Shown: positions 48,101-55,426 of the stretch, piece by piece | Layout: each line of letters starts with the position of its first letter | Position numbering within the stretch: the stretch's first letter is position 1 | NCBI RefSeq assembly: GCF_005502885.1 | Contig: NZ_SCMR01000026.1 | Location: 1 to 55,529, forward strand | DNA: 55,529 nt | Direction of reading: 5' to 3' | DNA from: Microbacterium sp. 2FI | GTDB taxonomy: Bacteria > Actinomycetota > Actinomycetes > Actinomycetales > Microbacteriaceae | Program-made: the position numbers and the translations under genes | Notes under the pieces: model-generated | What the model saw: the letters and a program-made list of their open reading frames with translations, nothing else | The model's database searches: none | What the model was told of the DNA's origin: nothing

Positions 48101-48879
48101 ACCGCGGCATCACGGGTGCGATCGTGCAGCGCCAGCCGTTCGGCGGCTGGAAGCGCTCGTCGGTCGGCGCCGGCACCAAGGCGGGTGGCCCCAACTACCT
48201 CGTCGGCCTCGGCTCGTGGCGGCCCTCGTCCGGGGCGACGTCTTCGGCGACGCTGCACCTGCGCGGGCTCGACTCGCGCATCACGGCGCTCATCGAGGCC
48301 GCACAGCCCTCACTCGACTACGACGCGTTCGAGTGGCTGCGCCGCGGCGCGCTGTCGGACGCGATCGCGTGGGACCGCGAGTTCGGACAGGTGAAGGACG
48401 TCTCGCGCCTCGGCGTCGAGCGCAACCTCTTCCGGTACCGGCCCATCGCGAGCCTCGCGGTGCGGGCGACGGGGGATGCCACGTGGCATGCGCTCCTGCG
48501 GGTGGCGGTGGCCGGCATCCGCGCCGGTGCCCCGTTCGCGATCAGCGCGCCCGTCGGGCTCCCGGCTACCGTGCGGCGCGTGCTGAGCGATCTCGAGGTG
48601 CCGGTGTACGTCGAGACCGAGGAGCAATGGCTCGAGCGCATGGCCGAGGCCCCGGATCGACCGGCGCGCGTGCGGCTCGTCGGGTCGACGGATGCTGTCG
48701 CCGCTGCGCACCGCGCGCTCGCCGAGGCGACCGGAGGCGACCCCGACCTCGCCGTCTACGACAACGAGGTGACGACGGCCGGTCGGCTCGAGCTGCTGCC
48801 GTTCCTGCACGAGCAGTCGATCTCGATCACCGCCCACCGCTTCGGCAATCCCGACCGCTGGTCGGAGGCCGTCATCTGA
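45172..48879 (+). CDS. putA: Bifunctional proline dehydrogenase / P5C dehydrogenase PutA
   Basis: 1,235-residue enzyme that oxidises proline to P5C (FAD) and then to glutamate (NAD+). The proline dehydrogenase barrel spans roughly 60-450 (DYVSVKVSAIASHIS, RIKVRLVKGANLAMER, YLRCLDFALDP). The aldehyde dehydrogenase follows: VTPPWNFPVAIAAGG, Glu787 in LAETSGKN, Cys821 in GQKCSAAS and EEFFGPVMG. A C-terminal domain of about 180 residues ends the protein. Residues about 464-485 in the linker (SVAERAQPHISVAERAQRDE) are encoded by two copies of a dispersed repeat. No N-terminal DNA-binding domain exists, so regulation falls to the divergent LysR. Start ATG 45172 follows AAAGGA. Confidence 0.95.
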   Translation: MASQPAPPATLEDAAIALAERWIAEADEVEVDPAAERLAGVLKDPNGLPFTIGFVDGVMRPESLAAAASNLHRVAPLVPAFLPWYLRSAVQLGGAVAPVLPSPVVPIARRVLREMVGHLVVDARPDKLGPAIAKIRESGARLNLNLLGEAVLGEGEALRRLEGIHELIRRPDVDYVSVKVSAIASHISMWAFDEVVDAVVERLLPLYLTAASDRTFINLDMEEYRDLDLTIAVFTRILEDPRLRDLEAGIVLQAYLPDALPALQQLTAWAQERVADGGARIKVRLVKGANLAMERVDAAMHGWPLATYDAKVDSDANYLRCLDFALDPTRTAGVRIGVAGHNLFDVAYAWLLAGERGVADGVEFEMLLGMAQGQVEAVTREVGPVLLYVPVVRPDEFDVAISYLVRRLEENASSDNFLSAAFDLADDPAMFQRERDRFSASLVRAADTGLRIGPNRSQDRTQASVAERAQPHISVAERAQRDEASAPSADADLTRAVLGIARASTSDPGETAPLAPVAEQQQFAGDAFVETAVFAPREADRAATGAPGFRNAPDSDPALPANRAWARDILSRIESSTAGDATIAAARVDDADVLERIVAQVRDAAASWGAKPAADRAAVLADAGRALEERRAELIEVAASETGKVLAEADVEVSEAVDFAHYYAATARELDTVSGAVFVPARLTVVTPPWNFPVAIAAGGVLAALAAGSGVVFKPAPQARRCAAVVAEALWAAGVPRDVLALVDIDEGSLGQQLLSHPDVDRVILTGAWETAALFRSWRPDLPLLAETSGKNAMIVMPSADLDLAAGDLIKSAFGHAGQKCSAASLAILVGPVGRSKRFARQLVDATRSLRVGPPTDALSEVGPVVEAPRGKLAWALSTLDEGERWLVEPEAVDRGPEYAGRFFTPGIRVGVAPGSRFHREEFFGPVMGVMHANSLSEAIELQNAVAYGLTAGLYTQNPDDLALWLDRVEAGNLYVNRGITGAIVQRQPFGGWKRSSVGAGTKAGGPNYLVGLGSWRPSSGATSSATLHLRGLDSRITALIEAAQPSLDYDAFEWLRRGALSDAIAWDREFGQVKDVSRLGVERNLFRYRPIASLAVRATGDATWHALLRVAVAGIRAGAPFAISAPVGLPATVRRVLSDLEVPVYVETEEQWLERMAEAPDRPARVRLVGSTDAVAAAHRALAEATGGDPDLAVYDNEVTTAGRLELLPFLHEQSISITAHRFGNPDRWSEAVI
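46561..46623. repeat. Dispersed repeat family D, copies 2 and 3, inside putA
   Basis: TCGGTCGCTGAGCGAGCGCA at 46561 and again at 46591, the second extended by GCGAGACGAAGCG to 46623. They keep the reading frame and encode SVAERAQPHI-SVAERAQRDEAS. The sequence between (GCCGCACATC) is a short spacer. Compared with copy 1 the main change is TTGAGC to CTGAGC, which removes the in-frame TGA-type stop and lets translation continue. Confidence 0.88.
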
Positions 48880-48885
48880 CGCGGG

Positions 48886-49053
48886 TCAGAGGCCGTCGGC
48901 ATCCAGGTGCGAGGTGACCGGCTGTGCCGGCCGACGCGCCTCGTCGTGCGCGCGCAGGGCGCTGAGCACCGCCGCCCGGACGACCCAGTAGAGCACGAAC
49001 GCGCCGATGGCGAACGGCACGAGGTAGACGAAGAGGACGACGACGAGCTCCAT
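48886..49053 (-). CDS. Small membrane protein
   Basis: 55-residue protein with one strongly hydrophobic segment, ELVVVLFVYLVPFAIGAFVLYWVVRAAVLSALRAHDEARR. The C-terminal half is polar and basic and probably cytoplasmic. No homologue is recognised. The start is ATG 49053; the upstream Shine-Dalgarno is poor, but the codon use and the membrane segment support a real gene. It is convergent with putA, its stop lying seven bases away, and follows the PIG-L gene (divergent) after 32 bases. Confidence 0.6.
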   Translation of the reverse strand: MELVVVLFVYLVPFAIGAFVLYWVVRAAVLSALRAHDEARRPAQPVTSHLDADGL

Positions 49054-49085
49054 ACGCGGGAGCCTAGTGCCGTGCGCGGCCTCGA

Positions 49086-49937
49086 TCACCCGAGCGGGTC
49101 GGCCTGCAGGTCGCGCACGTGGTAGAACTCCTGGTCCCACAGGGCGTAGACGAGCCACGCCGGCAGGTAGTACGCCGCCTGCAGGTAGTTCGCCTGCGAG
49201 GCGTGGATCGCCCAGCCCTCGTGCTTCTTGCCGGTCTCGGCCGACATCGCGTACTCGGGGTCAGGCTGGTTCGCGACGACGAGCTGGCCCTGCTCGCCGC
49301 CGAAGAGTGACAGAGCGGTGGTGGGGCTGATCGTGTAGACGAGGTGGTCGGGGCCGGCGTACGAACCCGCCTCCGCCTCTTCTTCGAGCTGCGCGATCGC
49401 GAGCTCGGTGACCCGGCCCATCTCCATGTGGTCGAGGTGTCCGGTCGCGCCCGACGCGGGCCAGAAGCCGACGACGACGTCGGGCTCGATCCGCTTCATG
49501 GCCTCGACGAGGCGGTCGACGAGCTCCTGCTCGTCCACCTCGGGCACGCCGCCGTCGGGATAGCTCCACACCTCGTGCTCGTCGACGCCGAGGTTGAAGC
49601 TGTTCTTCAGCGCCTCGGCGGTGCGTACGAGACCGAGGTCCTCCTGGCGCGCGACGACGGGCACCTGGTGCCCGGCCTCGCCGGCGGTCGCCGTGATCAT
49701 CGCGGTGTACGCGCCGTCGCGGTCCTTCGCGCGCCAGAACAGGCCGTTGACGGTCTGTTCGTCGTCGGGGTGGGCGAAGACGCCGAGCACGCGCTCGCCG
49801 CCGATCTCGCCGATGACCGAGTCGACGCCCTTCGCGGTGGGCATGTGGAAGAGGCTGCGGCCGACCCAGTACGCACCGGCGACGGCGACGAGTAGGACGG
49901 ACACGACGATGATGAGCGCGATCCAGCGCTTGCGCAT
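49086..49937 (-). CDS. PIG-L/LmbE-family deacetylase, membrane-anchored
   Basis: 283-residue zinc-dependent N-acetyl hydrolase of the LmbE family. A signal anchor (WIALIIVVSVLLVAVAGAYWVG) would put the enzyme outside the membrane. The metal motif AHPDDE is at 55-60 and the second motif GHLDH has His167 and His170. The loops LGLVRTAEALKNSF and WSYPDGGVPEVDEQELV fit the family. MshB and mycothiol enzymes are cytoplasmic, so an extracellular amino-sugar or cell-wall substrate is more likely, but this is not established. Start ATG 49937. A single gene. Confidence 0.88.
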   Translation of the reverse strand: MRKRWIALIIVVSVLLVAVAGAYWVGRSLFHMPTAKGVDSVIGEIGGERVLGVFAHPDDEQTVNGLFWRAKDRDGAYTAMITATAGEAGHQVPVVARQEDLGLVRTAEALKNSFNLGVDEHEVWSYPDGGVPEVDEQELVDRLVEAMKRIEPDVVVGFWPASGATGHLDHMEMGRVTELAIAQLEEEAEAGSYAGPDHLVYTISPTTALSLFGGEQGQLVVANQPDPEYAMSAETGKKHEGWAIHASQANYLQAAYYLPAWLVYALWDQEFYHVRDLQADPLG

Positions 49938-49987
49938 GAGAACTCCGGGGGATGACGGGGGCCGTCGGCGCCGACGGCCCCAGCATC

Positions 49988-50662
49988 CTAAACCGAGCGC
50001 TGCTCGGAGATCGCCGTGGACTGCGGGTTCGCATCGACGATCGCGGGACGGATGCCGCGGATCAGGAGGTACCCGATCATCCAGAACTCGCCGACGGTTG
50101 CGGGGATGACCATCAACTCGGCGACGAGCCCCGGCGCGGTGACGACGAGCACGGCGCTGAGCACATATCCCACGCCGCCGACGACGAGGAACCAGCCGAG
50201 CACGACCGGCATGCGTCGGGTGGAGAGGACGAACCAGCCCATCGGGATCAGCCACAGTCCGAAGAAGACGTTGCCCACCGACCAGAACGCGTCGGCGACG
50301 ACGCGCAGCAGTACGACGGTGCCGTCGAGGTCGCCCGCCGGTGCCAGCGAGGGATCGCTCGACACCGCGATCGCCGCGGTGAGCAGCGCTGCGCTGCCGA
50401 GGATCGCGAGCGCATTGCCCATCCCGAAGGTCGCCGTGGCGAAGGCTTCGACGGGGCGGTCGCGGCGGAACAGCGCGAAGAAGCCGACGGCGGCCGCTGC
50501 CTGCGCGATCACGACGGCGAGTTCGAGTGTCACGCCGAGTGCCGCGAGCTGCGGCTCGGCGGCGACCCGGGGGCGGACCAGCAGGAAGCCGGCCATCCCG
50601 GCGAGGCCGAGAGCCAGGTAGGCGGCGCCCGTCCAGCGGGCGGTGCGAATGTCGGTGGTCAT
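49988..50662 (-). CDS. DUF4386-family membrane protein
   Basis: 224-residue integral membrane protein with about six hydrophobic segments, starting TARWTGAAYLALGLAGMAGFLLVRP. The pattern LADGTVVLLRVVADAFWSVGNVFFGLWLIPMGWFVLSTRRMPVVLGWFLVVGGVGYVLSAVLVV matches the DUF4386 group, whose role is unknown. The start is ATG 50662. It is divergent from the membrane protein and XRE regulator pair, so the promoter region 50663-50758 is shared. Confidence 0.85.
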   Translation of the reverse strand: MTTDIRTARWTGAAYLALGLAGMAGFLLVRPRVAAEPQLAALGVTLELAVVIAQAAAAVGFFALFRRDRPVEAFATATFGMGNALAILGSAALLTAAIAVSSDPSLAPAGDLDGTVVLLRVVADAFWSVGNVFFGLWLIPMGWFVLSTRRMPVVLGWFLVVGGVGYVLSAVLVVTAPGLVAELMVIPATVGEFWMIGYLLIRGIRPAIVDANPQSTAISEQRSV

Positions 50663-50689
50663 GACTGCTCCTCGATGTGTAAAGGATTA

Positions 50690-50742
50690 TTGACACCGAA
50701 CGCTAGGCCCGTCTATCTTGGATGTCAAGAGAACTTGACATC
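50690..50742 (+). promoter_or_regulatory. Strong promoter with operator palindrome at +1
   Basis: TTGACA (50690-50695) and TATCTT (50714-50719) form a near-consensus promoter with an 18-base spacer. Just downstream, GATGTCAAG-AGAA-CTTGACATC (50721-50742) is a perfect 9-bp inverted repeat covering the expected start point. A repressor bound there would block initiation. The XRE-type regulator encoded by the second gene of this operon is the likely ligand, giving negative autoregulation. Confidence 0.75.
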
Positions 50743-50758
50743 ATCGAGGGAGGGCGTC

Positions 50759-51193
50759 ATGGCCTACGAGGAGCGGAACATCTGGGCGAGCCTGATCGTG
50801 GGCATCGTCGGCACGATCGTGTACACGATCATCCTGCTCCAGGCCGCCGGCGGCGGTCCGGTCTCGGACGTCGACTGGGTGCCGATCATGCTGTGGATGA
50901 TCGGCGCGAGCATCGTCGGAGCGATTGTCGTCAGCATCCTGTGGGGAATCGTCGCCGGCATCCGACACCCCGACGAAGTGGGAACGAGCGATCAGCGCGA
51001 CCGTGACATCGCGCGGATGGGAAACCGCGTCGGCGAGTCCTTCCTGGTGATCGCCGGCCTCGGCGTGATCGTGCTGTGCATGTTCGAGGTCGACTGGTTC
51101 TGGATCGCCAACACGATGTACTACGGCTTCGCCGTCTCGACGATCGTCGGCGGCATCGCGAGCGTGATCGCCTACCGCCGGGGGCTCGTCTGA
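50759..51193 (+). CDS. Hypothetical membrane protein, partner of XRE regulator
   Basis: 144-residue protein with four hydrophobic segments: WASLIVGIVGTIVYTIILLQ, WVPIMLWMIGASIVGAIVVSILWGIVAG, SFLVIAGLGVIVLCMF and IVGGIASVIAYRR. The polar loop IRHPDEVGTSDQRDRDIARMGNRVGES lies on one face. Such small membrane proteins occur next to 70-residue XRE repressors in many Gram-positive genomes; the function is unknown. Start ATG 50759 has GAGGGAGGG upstream. The stop overlaps the regulator start (TGATG). Confidence 0.82.
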   Translation: MAYEERNIWASLIVGIVGTIVYTIILLQAAGGGPVSDVDWVPIMLWMIGASIVGAIVVSILWGIVAGIRHPDEVGTSDQRDRDIARMGNRVGESFLVIAGLGVIVLCMFEVDWFWIANTMYYGFAVSTIVGGIASVIAYRRGLV

Positions 51194-51408
51194 TGGTGAA
51201 GCCCACCAAGGTCACCAATTCCATCCGTGCGGTGCGCGAGGCGCGCGGTCTCACGCAGGCCGAGCTCGCAGGGCGCATCGGCGTCACCCGCCAGACCCTC
51301 ATCGCGATCGAGCAGGGCAAGTACTCGCCCACGCTCGAACTCGCCTTCCAGATCGCCCGCGAGTTCGGCGTCGGGCTCGACGACATCTTCCAATACCCGG
51401 AGGCATGA
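51193..51408 (+). CDS. XRE-family small transcriptional regulator
   Basis: 71-residue helix-turn-helix protein: NSIRAVREARGLTQAELAGRIGVTRQTLIAIEQGKYSPTLELAFQIAREFGVGLDDIFQY. It is almost only a DNA-binding domain, of the YozG/YvaO group of short regulators. The start overlaps the membrane-protein stop, and the MDR gene begins one base after its stop, so all three are on one transcript. It probably binds the palindrome at 50721-50742. Confidence 0.9.
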   Translation: MVKPTKVTNSIRAVREARGLTQAELAGRIGVTRQTLIAIEQGKYSPTLELAFQIAREFGVGLDDIFQYPEA

Positions 51409-51409
51409 C

Positions 51410-52432
51410 ATGGCCGACAACAAGAACACCCTGCCGCGCACGATGACCGCCTGGGCCCAGGCCCGCTACGGCGGCCCCGAGACCCTCGTCGCGACCGAGG
51501 TCCCGGTGCCTTCGCCCGGAAAGGGCGAGGTGCTCGTGCGCCTCCGGGCGACCGGCCTCAACAACGGCGACGTGCGCGTCATGCGCGGCGAGCCGCTGAT
51601 GCTGCGGCTCGTCTTCGGACTCCGGCGCCCGCGCAACCCCGTGCGGGGGATGGATGCCGCCGCCACCGTCGTCGCCGTCGGGCCCGGTGTCGATGCGCTC
51701 GCCGTGGGGGACGAGGTCGTCGGCGAGCTGCCGGGCGGTGGACTCGCCGCGTACGCCGTGGTCGCGGCATCCCGTCTCGCGAAGCGGCCCGCGGCCCTCG
51801 ACGCGGTGACCGCAGCGACCCTCCCGGTCGCCGCGGGCACGGCGTGGCAGGCGCTCGCGAGCGCGGCGAAGGCGGGCCAGAGCGACCTCGACGGCCGCCG
51901 CGTGCTCGTGATCGGGGCCTCCGGCGGCGTCGGCACGTTCGCGGTGCAGCTCGCAGCCCTCCGCGGCGCCGAGGTGCACGCCCTGTGCGGCGAGCGCAAC
52001 CGCGCGCTGGTCGAGGGCATCGGCGCGACGCGCACGTGGGAGTACCGGACGACGGATGCCGCGGCCCTCCCCGCAGCGTCGTACGACGTCGTCGTCGATA
52101 TCGCCGGGACAGCCCCGTTGCGTGTTCTGCAGCGCCTCGTCGTCGACGGGGGCGTCGTGGCGCTCGTCTCGGGTGAGGGCGGGCGCGTGCTCGGACCCAT
52201 CGGGCGGATCCTCGGGGCAATCGTGCTCGGGATCGGGGCGAGGCGTCATCTGGTTGCGGTGGCGGCGGTTGCCAAGCCCGACGTGATCGCCGAGCTCGCC
52301 ACCCTCGCTGCCGACGGGCGCATCACCCCGGTGCTCGAGCGCACGTGGCCCTTCGAGCAGGCCGGCGACGCGATGGCCCACATGGATGCCGGGCACGCTG
52401 TCGGGAAGGTCGTCGTGCTCGCCGGGGAGTGA
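51410..52432 (+). CDS. MDR-family NAD(P)-dependent alcohol dehydrogenase/quinone reductase
   Basis: 340-residue zinc-free medium-chain reductase, closest in pattern to RTN4IP1/quinone oxidoreductase proteins. The N-terminal domain is TAWAQARYGGPETLVATEVPVPSPGKGEVLVRLRATGLNNGDVRVMRGEP with no zinc ligands. Then come the dinucleotide site VLVIGASGGVGTFAVQLAALRGAEVHALC and GHAVGKVVV near the end. The start ATG 51410 is one base after the regulator stop. The substrate is unknown. Regulation is likely shared with the upstream pair. Confidence 0.88.
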   Translation: MADNKNTLPRTMTAWAQARYGGPETLVATEVPVPSPGKGEVLVRLRATGLNNGDVRVMRGEPLMLRLVFGLRRPRNPVRGMDAAATVVAVGPGVDALAVGDEVVGELPGGGLAAYAVVAASRLAKRPAALDAVTAATLPVAAGTAWQALASAAKAGQSDLDGRRVLVIGASGGVGTFAVQLAALRGAEVHALCGERNRALVEGIGATRTWEYRTTDAAALPAASYDVVVDIAGTAPLRVLQRLVVDGGVVALVSGEGGRVLGPIGRILGAIVLGIGARRHLVAVAAVAKPDVIAELATLAADGRITPVLERTWPFEQAGDAMAHMDAGHAVGKVVVLAGE

Positions 52433-52434
52433 CC

Positions 52435-52460
52435 TGCACATGCTTGTGCATGGCTGTGCA
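52435..52460 (+). promoter_or_regulatory. Operator of the VapBC-type pair
   Basis: TGCACA-TGCT-TGTGCA (52435-52450) is a perfect inverted repeat, followed by a further TGTGCA at 52455-52460. The pattern of two to three half-sites just upstream of an antitoxin gene is usual for autoregulation by the antitoxin-toxin complex. AGGAGG (52460-52465) overlaps the last half-site, so binding could also block the ribosome site region on DNA. Confidence 0.65.
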
Positions 52461-52471
52461 GGAGGCGTAGC

Positions 52472-52750
52472 ATGTGCCGCATGGCGACGCTTGAACGACG
52501 TGTGCAGGTGCTCTTCGACGAGGAGCTCTACGAGAGATTGCTCGCCGAGGCTCAGGCAGAACGGCTGAGTGTCGGCGCGTACATCCGCGAGGCGGTGGAG
52601 GGACGCCTGCGGGAACGCCGCCGGTTGAGCCCGCGTGAGGCGATGGAGGCTCTCTTTCGCAGCGGCGACGCGAATCCGTCTCGTGGAGGGATCGACTGGG
52701 AAGACGAGAAGGAGCTCATGGAGCGCGACTACCTCCGGAACATCCCGTGA
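52472..52750 (+). CDS. Ribbon-helix-helix antitoxin (VapB-like)
   Basis: 92-residue probable antitoxin. The N-terminal ribbon-helix-helix reads RRVQVLFDEELYERLLAEAQAERLSVGAYIREAVEGRL; the C-terminal part (SPREAMEALFRSGDANPSRGGIDWEDEKELMERDYLR) would wrap the toxin. Start ATG 52472 is six bases after AGGAGG; ATG 52481 would be too far. The stop overlaps the toxin start (GTGA), typical of type II toxin-antitoxin pairs. It should bind the upstream TGCACA/TGTGCA sites. Confidence 0.85.
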   Translation: MCRMATLERRVQVLFDEELYERLLAEAQAERLSVGAYIREAVEGRLRERRRLSPREAMEALFRSGDANPSRGGIDWEDEKELMERDYLRNIP

Positions 52751-53175
52751 ACCCGATGGGCGACGAGGCGATCCTCATCGACTCGGCGACCGCGATCTAT
52801 GCGATGGGCGAATCTCCCGAGCATCGTTCGGCTGCGCGGGCATTCCTCGCTGGTCTCCTCCGCGGCACAGTCAGGGCGTATGCGAGCGTCGAGATGGTGC
52901 AGGAGTTCACTCACCACCGCTTCCGGCGCACGGGTGATCCCCGGGTCGCTGCGGCGGAAGGCCGCTACGTGACATCACTGGTGACGACGCTGAACTTCGA
53001 CCGCGAAGTGCTCGACCTCTCGCTCGAGCTCATCGAGCGCACCGGCATCCGCGGGCGCGATGCCGTGCACGCGGCAACGGCCCTCGCCTACGGCATCGAG
53101 ACGATCGCGTCTCCGGATCCCGCCTTCGACGGCATCCCGGGTCTTCGCCGCGTCGACCCGCTCGCCGCGGGCTGA
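52747..53175 (+). CDS. PIN-domain ribonuclease toxin (VapC-like)
   Basis: 142-residue PIN nuclease. The acidic residues expected for metal binding are in place: Asp12 (LIDSATAIYAM), Glu49 (SVEMVQEF), Asp105 (RGRDAVHAATA) and Asp124 (ASPDPAFDGI). Members cleave specific RNAs such as initiator tRNA; the target is unknown. GTG 52747 overlaps the antitoxin stop; ATG 52756 is an alternative. The pair is isolated and may be acquired, but its base composition resembles that of its neighbours. Confidence 0.88.
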   Translation: MNPMGDEAILIDSATAIYAMGESPEHRSAARAFLAGLLRGTVRAYASVEMVQEFTHHRFRRTGDPRVAAAEGRYVTSLVTTLNFDREVLDLSLELIERTGIRGRDAVHAATALAYGIETIASPDPAFDGIPGLRRVDPLAAG

Positions 53176-53301
53176 CTGTAACCGCGCACTCCACGGAGGC
53201 CGTGAGACAATGGTCACCGGCGTGCCCGGTTCGCCGCCTTCCCTCCCTGAAGGTCCGCCGGGCCAGTGGACAGCGTCCGCCGCACCCCGCAAGGAGCACA
53301 C

Positions 53302-54183
53302 TTGTCCACGCAGAGCACCGCGCCGGCCACCTCGGCCGATTCCGCAGCCGTCGCCCGCATCCAGCACCGCCGCACTTACCTCATGTGCCGTCCCGAGCAC
53401 TTCACGGTGAGCTACACGATCAACCCGTGGATGGAGCCGGCGAACCCGACCGACACCGCCAAGGCGGTCGCGCAGTGGCAGAAGCTCTACGACACCTATC
53501 TCGAGCTCGGCCACGAGGTGCACCTGATCGACCCGATCGAGGGTCTTCCCGATATGGTCTACACCGCCAACGGCGGGTTCCTCATCGACGGCGTGGCGTA
53601 CGGCGCGAAGTTCCGCTTCGCCGAGCGCGTGCCCGAGGGTCCGGCGTTCATGGAGTGGTTCGCCGCCAACGGCTTCGAGGTCGCCGAGCCGGTCGAGGTG
53701 AACGAGGGCGAAGGCGATTTCCTGCTCGTGGGCGATGTGATCCTCGCCGGCACCGGCTTCCGGTCGACCGGTGACAGCCACCGCGAGCTCGCCGACGTCT
53801 TCGGCAAAGAGGTCGTCAGCCTCACCCTCGTCGACCCGCGGTTCTACCACCTCGACACCGCGATCGCCGTGCTCGATCCGGTGCAGGGCGAAGGCGGCGT
53901 CGAGCACGCGACGATCGCGTACCTGCCGCACGCGTTCGACGAGGCCTCGCAGGCAGAGCTCGCCCGTCGCTACCCCGACGCGATCCAGGTGTCGGACGAA
54001 GACGGCGCCGTGTTCGGGCTCAATTCCTCCAGCGACGGCCTGAACGTCATCATCTCGCCGCGCGCGAAGGGCTTCGAAGCTCAGCTGCGCGAGCGCGGCT
54101 ACAACCCGATCCTCGTCGACCTGTCCGAGCTTCTCCTCGGCGGCGGCGGCATCAAGTGCTGCACGCTCGAACTGCGGCGCTGA
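53302..54183 (+). CDS. Dimethylargininase-like amidinohydrolase
   Basis: 293-residue enzyme of the amidinotransferase/dimethylarginine dimethylaminohydrolase (DDAH) fold that acts on guanidino compounds such as dimethylarginine or arginine. Motifs are YLMCRPEHFTVSYTINPWM, YTANGGFLIDG, EGDFLLVGDVILAGTGFRS, His183 in FYHLDTAIAVLD and the nucleophile Cys286 in IKCCTLEL. The start is put at TTG 53302, five bases after AAGGAG; the in-frame upstream GTG 53266 lacks such a site. rocD begins 16 bases later with its own ribosome site, so the product probably feeds ornithine or citrulline metabolism. Confidence 0.88.
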   Translation: MSTQSTAPATSADSAAVARIQHRRTYLMCRPEHFTVSYTINPWMEPANPTDTAKAVAQWQKLYDTYLELGHEVHLIDPIEGLPDMVYTANGGFLIDGVAYGAKFRFAERVPEGPAFMEWFAANGFEVAEPVEVNEGEGDFLLVGDVILAGTGFRSTGDSHRELADVFGKEVVSLTLVDPRFYHLDTAIAVLDPVQGEGGVEHATIAYLPHAFDEASQAELARRYPDAIQVSDEDGAVFGLNSSSDGLNVIISPRAKGFEAQLRERGYNPILVDLSELLLGGGGIKCCTLELRR

Positions 54184-54199
54184 CGAAGGAGCTGACGCC

Positions 54200-55426
54200 A
54201 TGACCTCCGCAACGACCGCCGTCGATTCCGCGATGGCCCGCATCATCGCCGACGAGGACGCCCACGTCGCACACAACTACCACCCGCTCCCCGTCGTGAT
54301 CTCGCGCGGCGAGGGCGCGTGGGTCACCGACGTCGAGGGTCGCCGCTACCTCGACCTGCTGTCGGCGTACTCGGCGCTGAACTTCGGCCACGGGCATCCG
54401 GCGATCGTCGCGGCCGCGCACGAGCAGCTCAACCGCCTCACTCTCACCAGCCGCGCGTACCACAACGACGCACTCGGGCCCTTCGCCGCTGCGCTCGCCG
54501 CGCTGTGCGGCAAAGACCTCGTGCTGCCCATGAACACGGGTGCCGAGGCCGTCGAGACCGGCATCAAGGTCGCGCGGGCGTGGGGCTACCGCGTCAAGGG
54601 AATCGCCGCCGATCGAGCGCAGGTGATCGTGGCGCACGGCAACTTCCACGGCCGCACCACGACCATCGTCGGCTTCAGCGACGACCCCGACGCGCGCGCC
54701 GACTTCGGTCCGTTCGCGCCCGGCTTCGTGCACGTGCCGTTCGGGGATGCCGCCGCCATCGAGGCTGCGATCACCCCCGAGACCGCAGCGGTGCTCATCG
54801 AGCCCATCCAAGGCGAGGCCGGTGTCGTGCTGCCGCCCGAGGGGTACCTGCGGGCCGTGCGCGAGATCTGCACGCGGAACAACGTGCTGTTCATCGCCGA
54901 CGAGATCCAGTCGGGCCTCGGCCGCGTGGGCGAGACCTTCGCGTGCGACCGCGAAGGCGTCGTTCCCGATGTGTACCTCCTCGGCAAGGCGCTCGGCGGC
55001 GGCATCCTGCCCGTCTCGGCCGTCGTCGCCGATCGGGAGGTCCTCGGCGTGATCCAGCCGGGCGAGCACGGCTCGACGTTCGGCGGCAATCCGCTCGCTG
55101 CGGCCGTGGGCCTGCGGGTCGTCGAGATGCTGCAGACGGGCGAGTTCCAGACCCGCGCGAAGGCGCTCGGCGAGCACCTCGAGGCACGCCTCGACGCCCT
55201 CGTCGGCCACGGCGTCACCGCGGTGCGCGTGGCAGGCCTGTGGGCGGGCGTCGACATCGACCCCGCGTTCGGCACCGGGCGCGAGATCGCCGAGAGGCTC
55301 ATCGGGCGCGGCGTGCTCGTGAAGGACACGCACGGGCAGACCATCCGCATCGCGCCGCCGCTCGTAGTGCGCGCGACCGAGCTCGACTGGGCCGTCGAGC
55401 AGCTGAAGCTGGTCCTAGCGCCCTGA
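54200..55426 (+). CDS. rocD: Ornithine aminotransferase
   Basis: 408-residue PLP enzyme that converts ornithine and 2-oxoglutarate to glutamate semialdehyde (P5C) and glutamate. The features are LSAYSALNFGHGHPAIVAAA, MNTGAEAVETGIKVARAWGY, the PLP phosphate-binding HGNFHGRTTTIVGFS, EPIQGEAGVVLPPEGYL, IADEIQSGLGRVG, Lys263 in LLGKALGGG, and GSTFGGNPLAAAVG. All are typical of RocD and class III aminotransferases. Start ATG 54200 follows GAAGGAG. It forms an operon with the amidinohydrolase, and PutA's second domain would oxidise its product. Confidence 0.94.
   Translation: MTSATTAVDSAMARIIADEDAHVAHNYHPLPVVISRGEGAWVTDVEGRRYLDLLSAYSALNFGHGHPAIVAAAHEQLNRLTLTSRAYHNDALGPFAAALAALCGKDLVLPMNTGAEAVETGIKVARAWGYRVKGIAADRAQVIVAHGNFHGRTTTIVGFSDDPDARADFGPFAPGFVHVPFGDAAAIEAAITPETAAVLIEPIQGEAGVVLPPEGYLRAVREICTRNNVLFIADEIQSGLGRVGETFACDREGVVPDVYLLGKALGGGILPVSAVVADREVLGVIQPGEHGSTFGGNPLAAAVGLRVVEMLQTGEFQTRAKALGEHLEARLDALVGHGVTAVRVAGLWAGVDIDPAFGTGREIAERLIGRGVLVKDTHGQTIRIAPPLVVRATELDWAVEQLKLVLAP

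Noticed and set aside
52472..53175. VapBC pair as part of a mobile defence island
   Set aside because: No integrase, repeats or other defence genes nearby, and base composition matches the surroundings.
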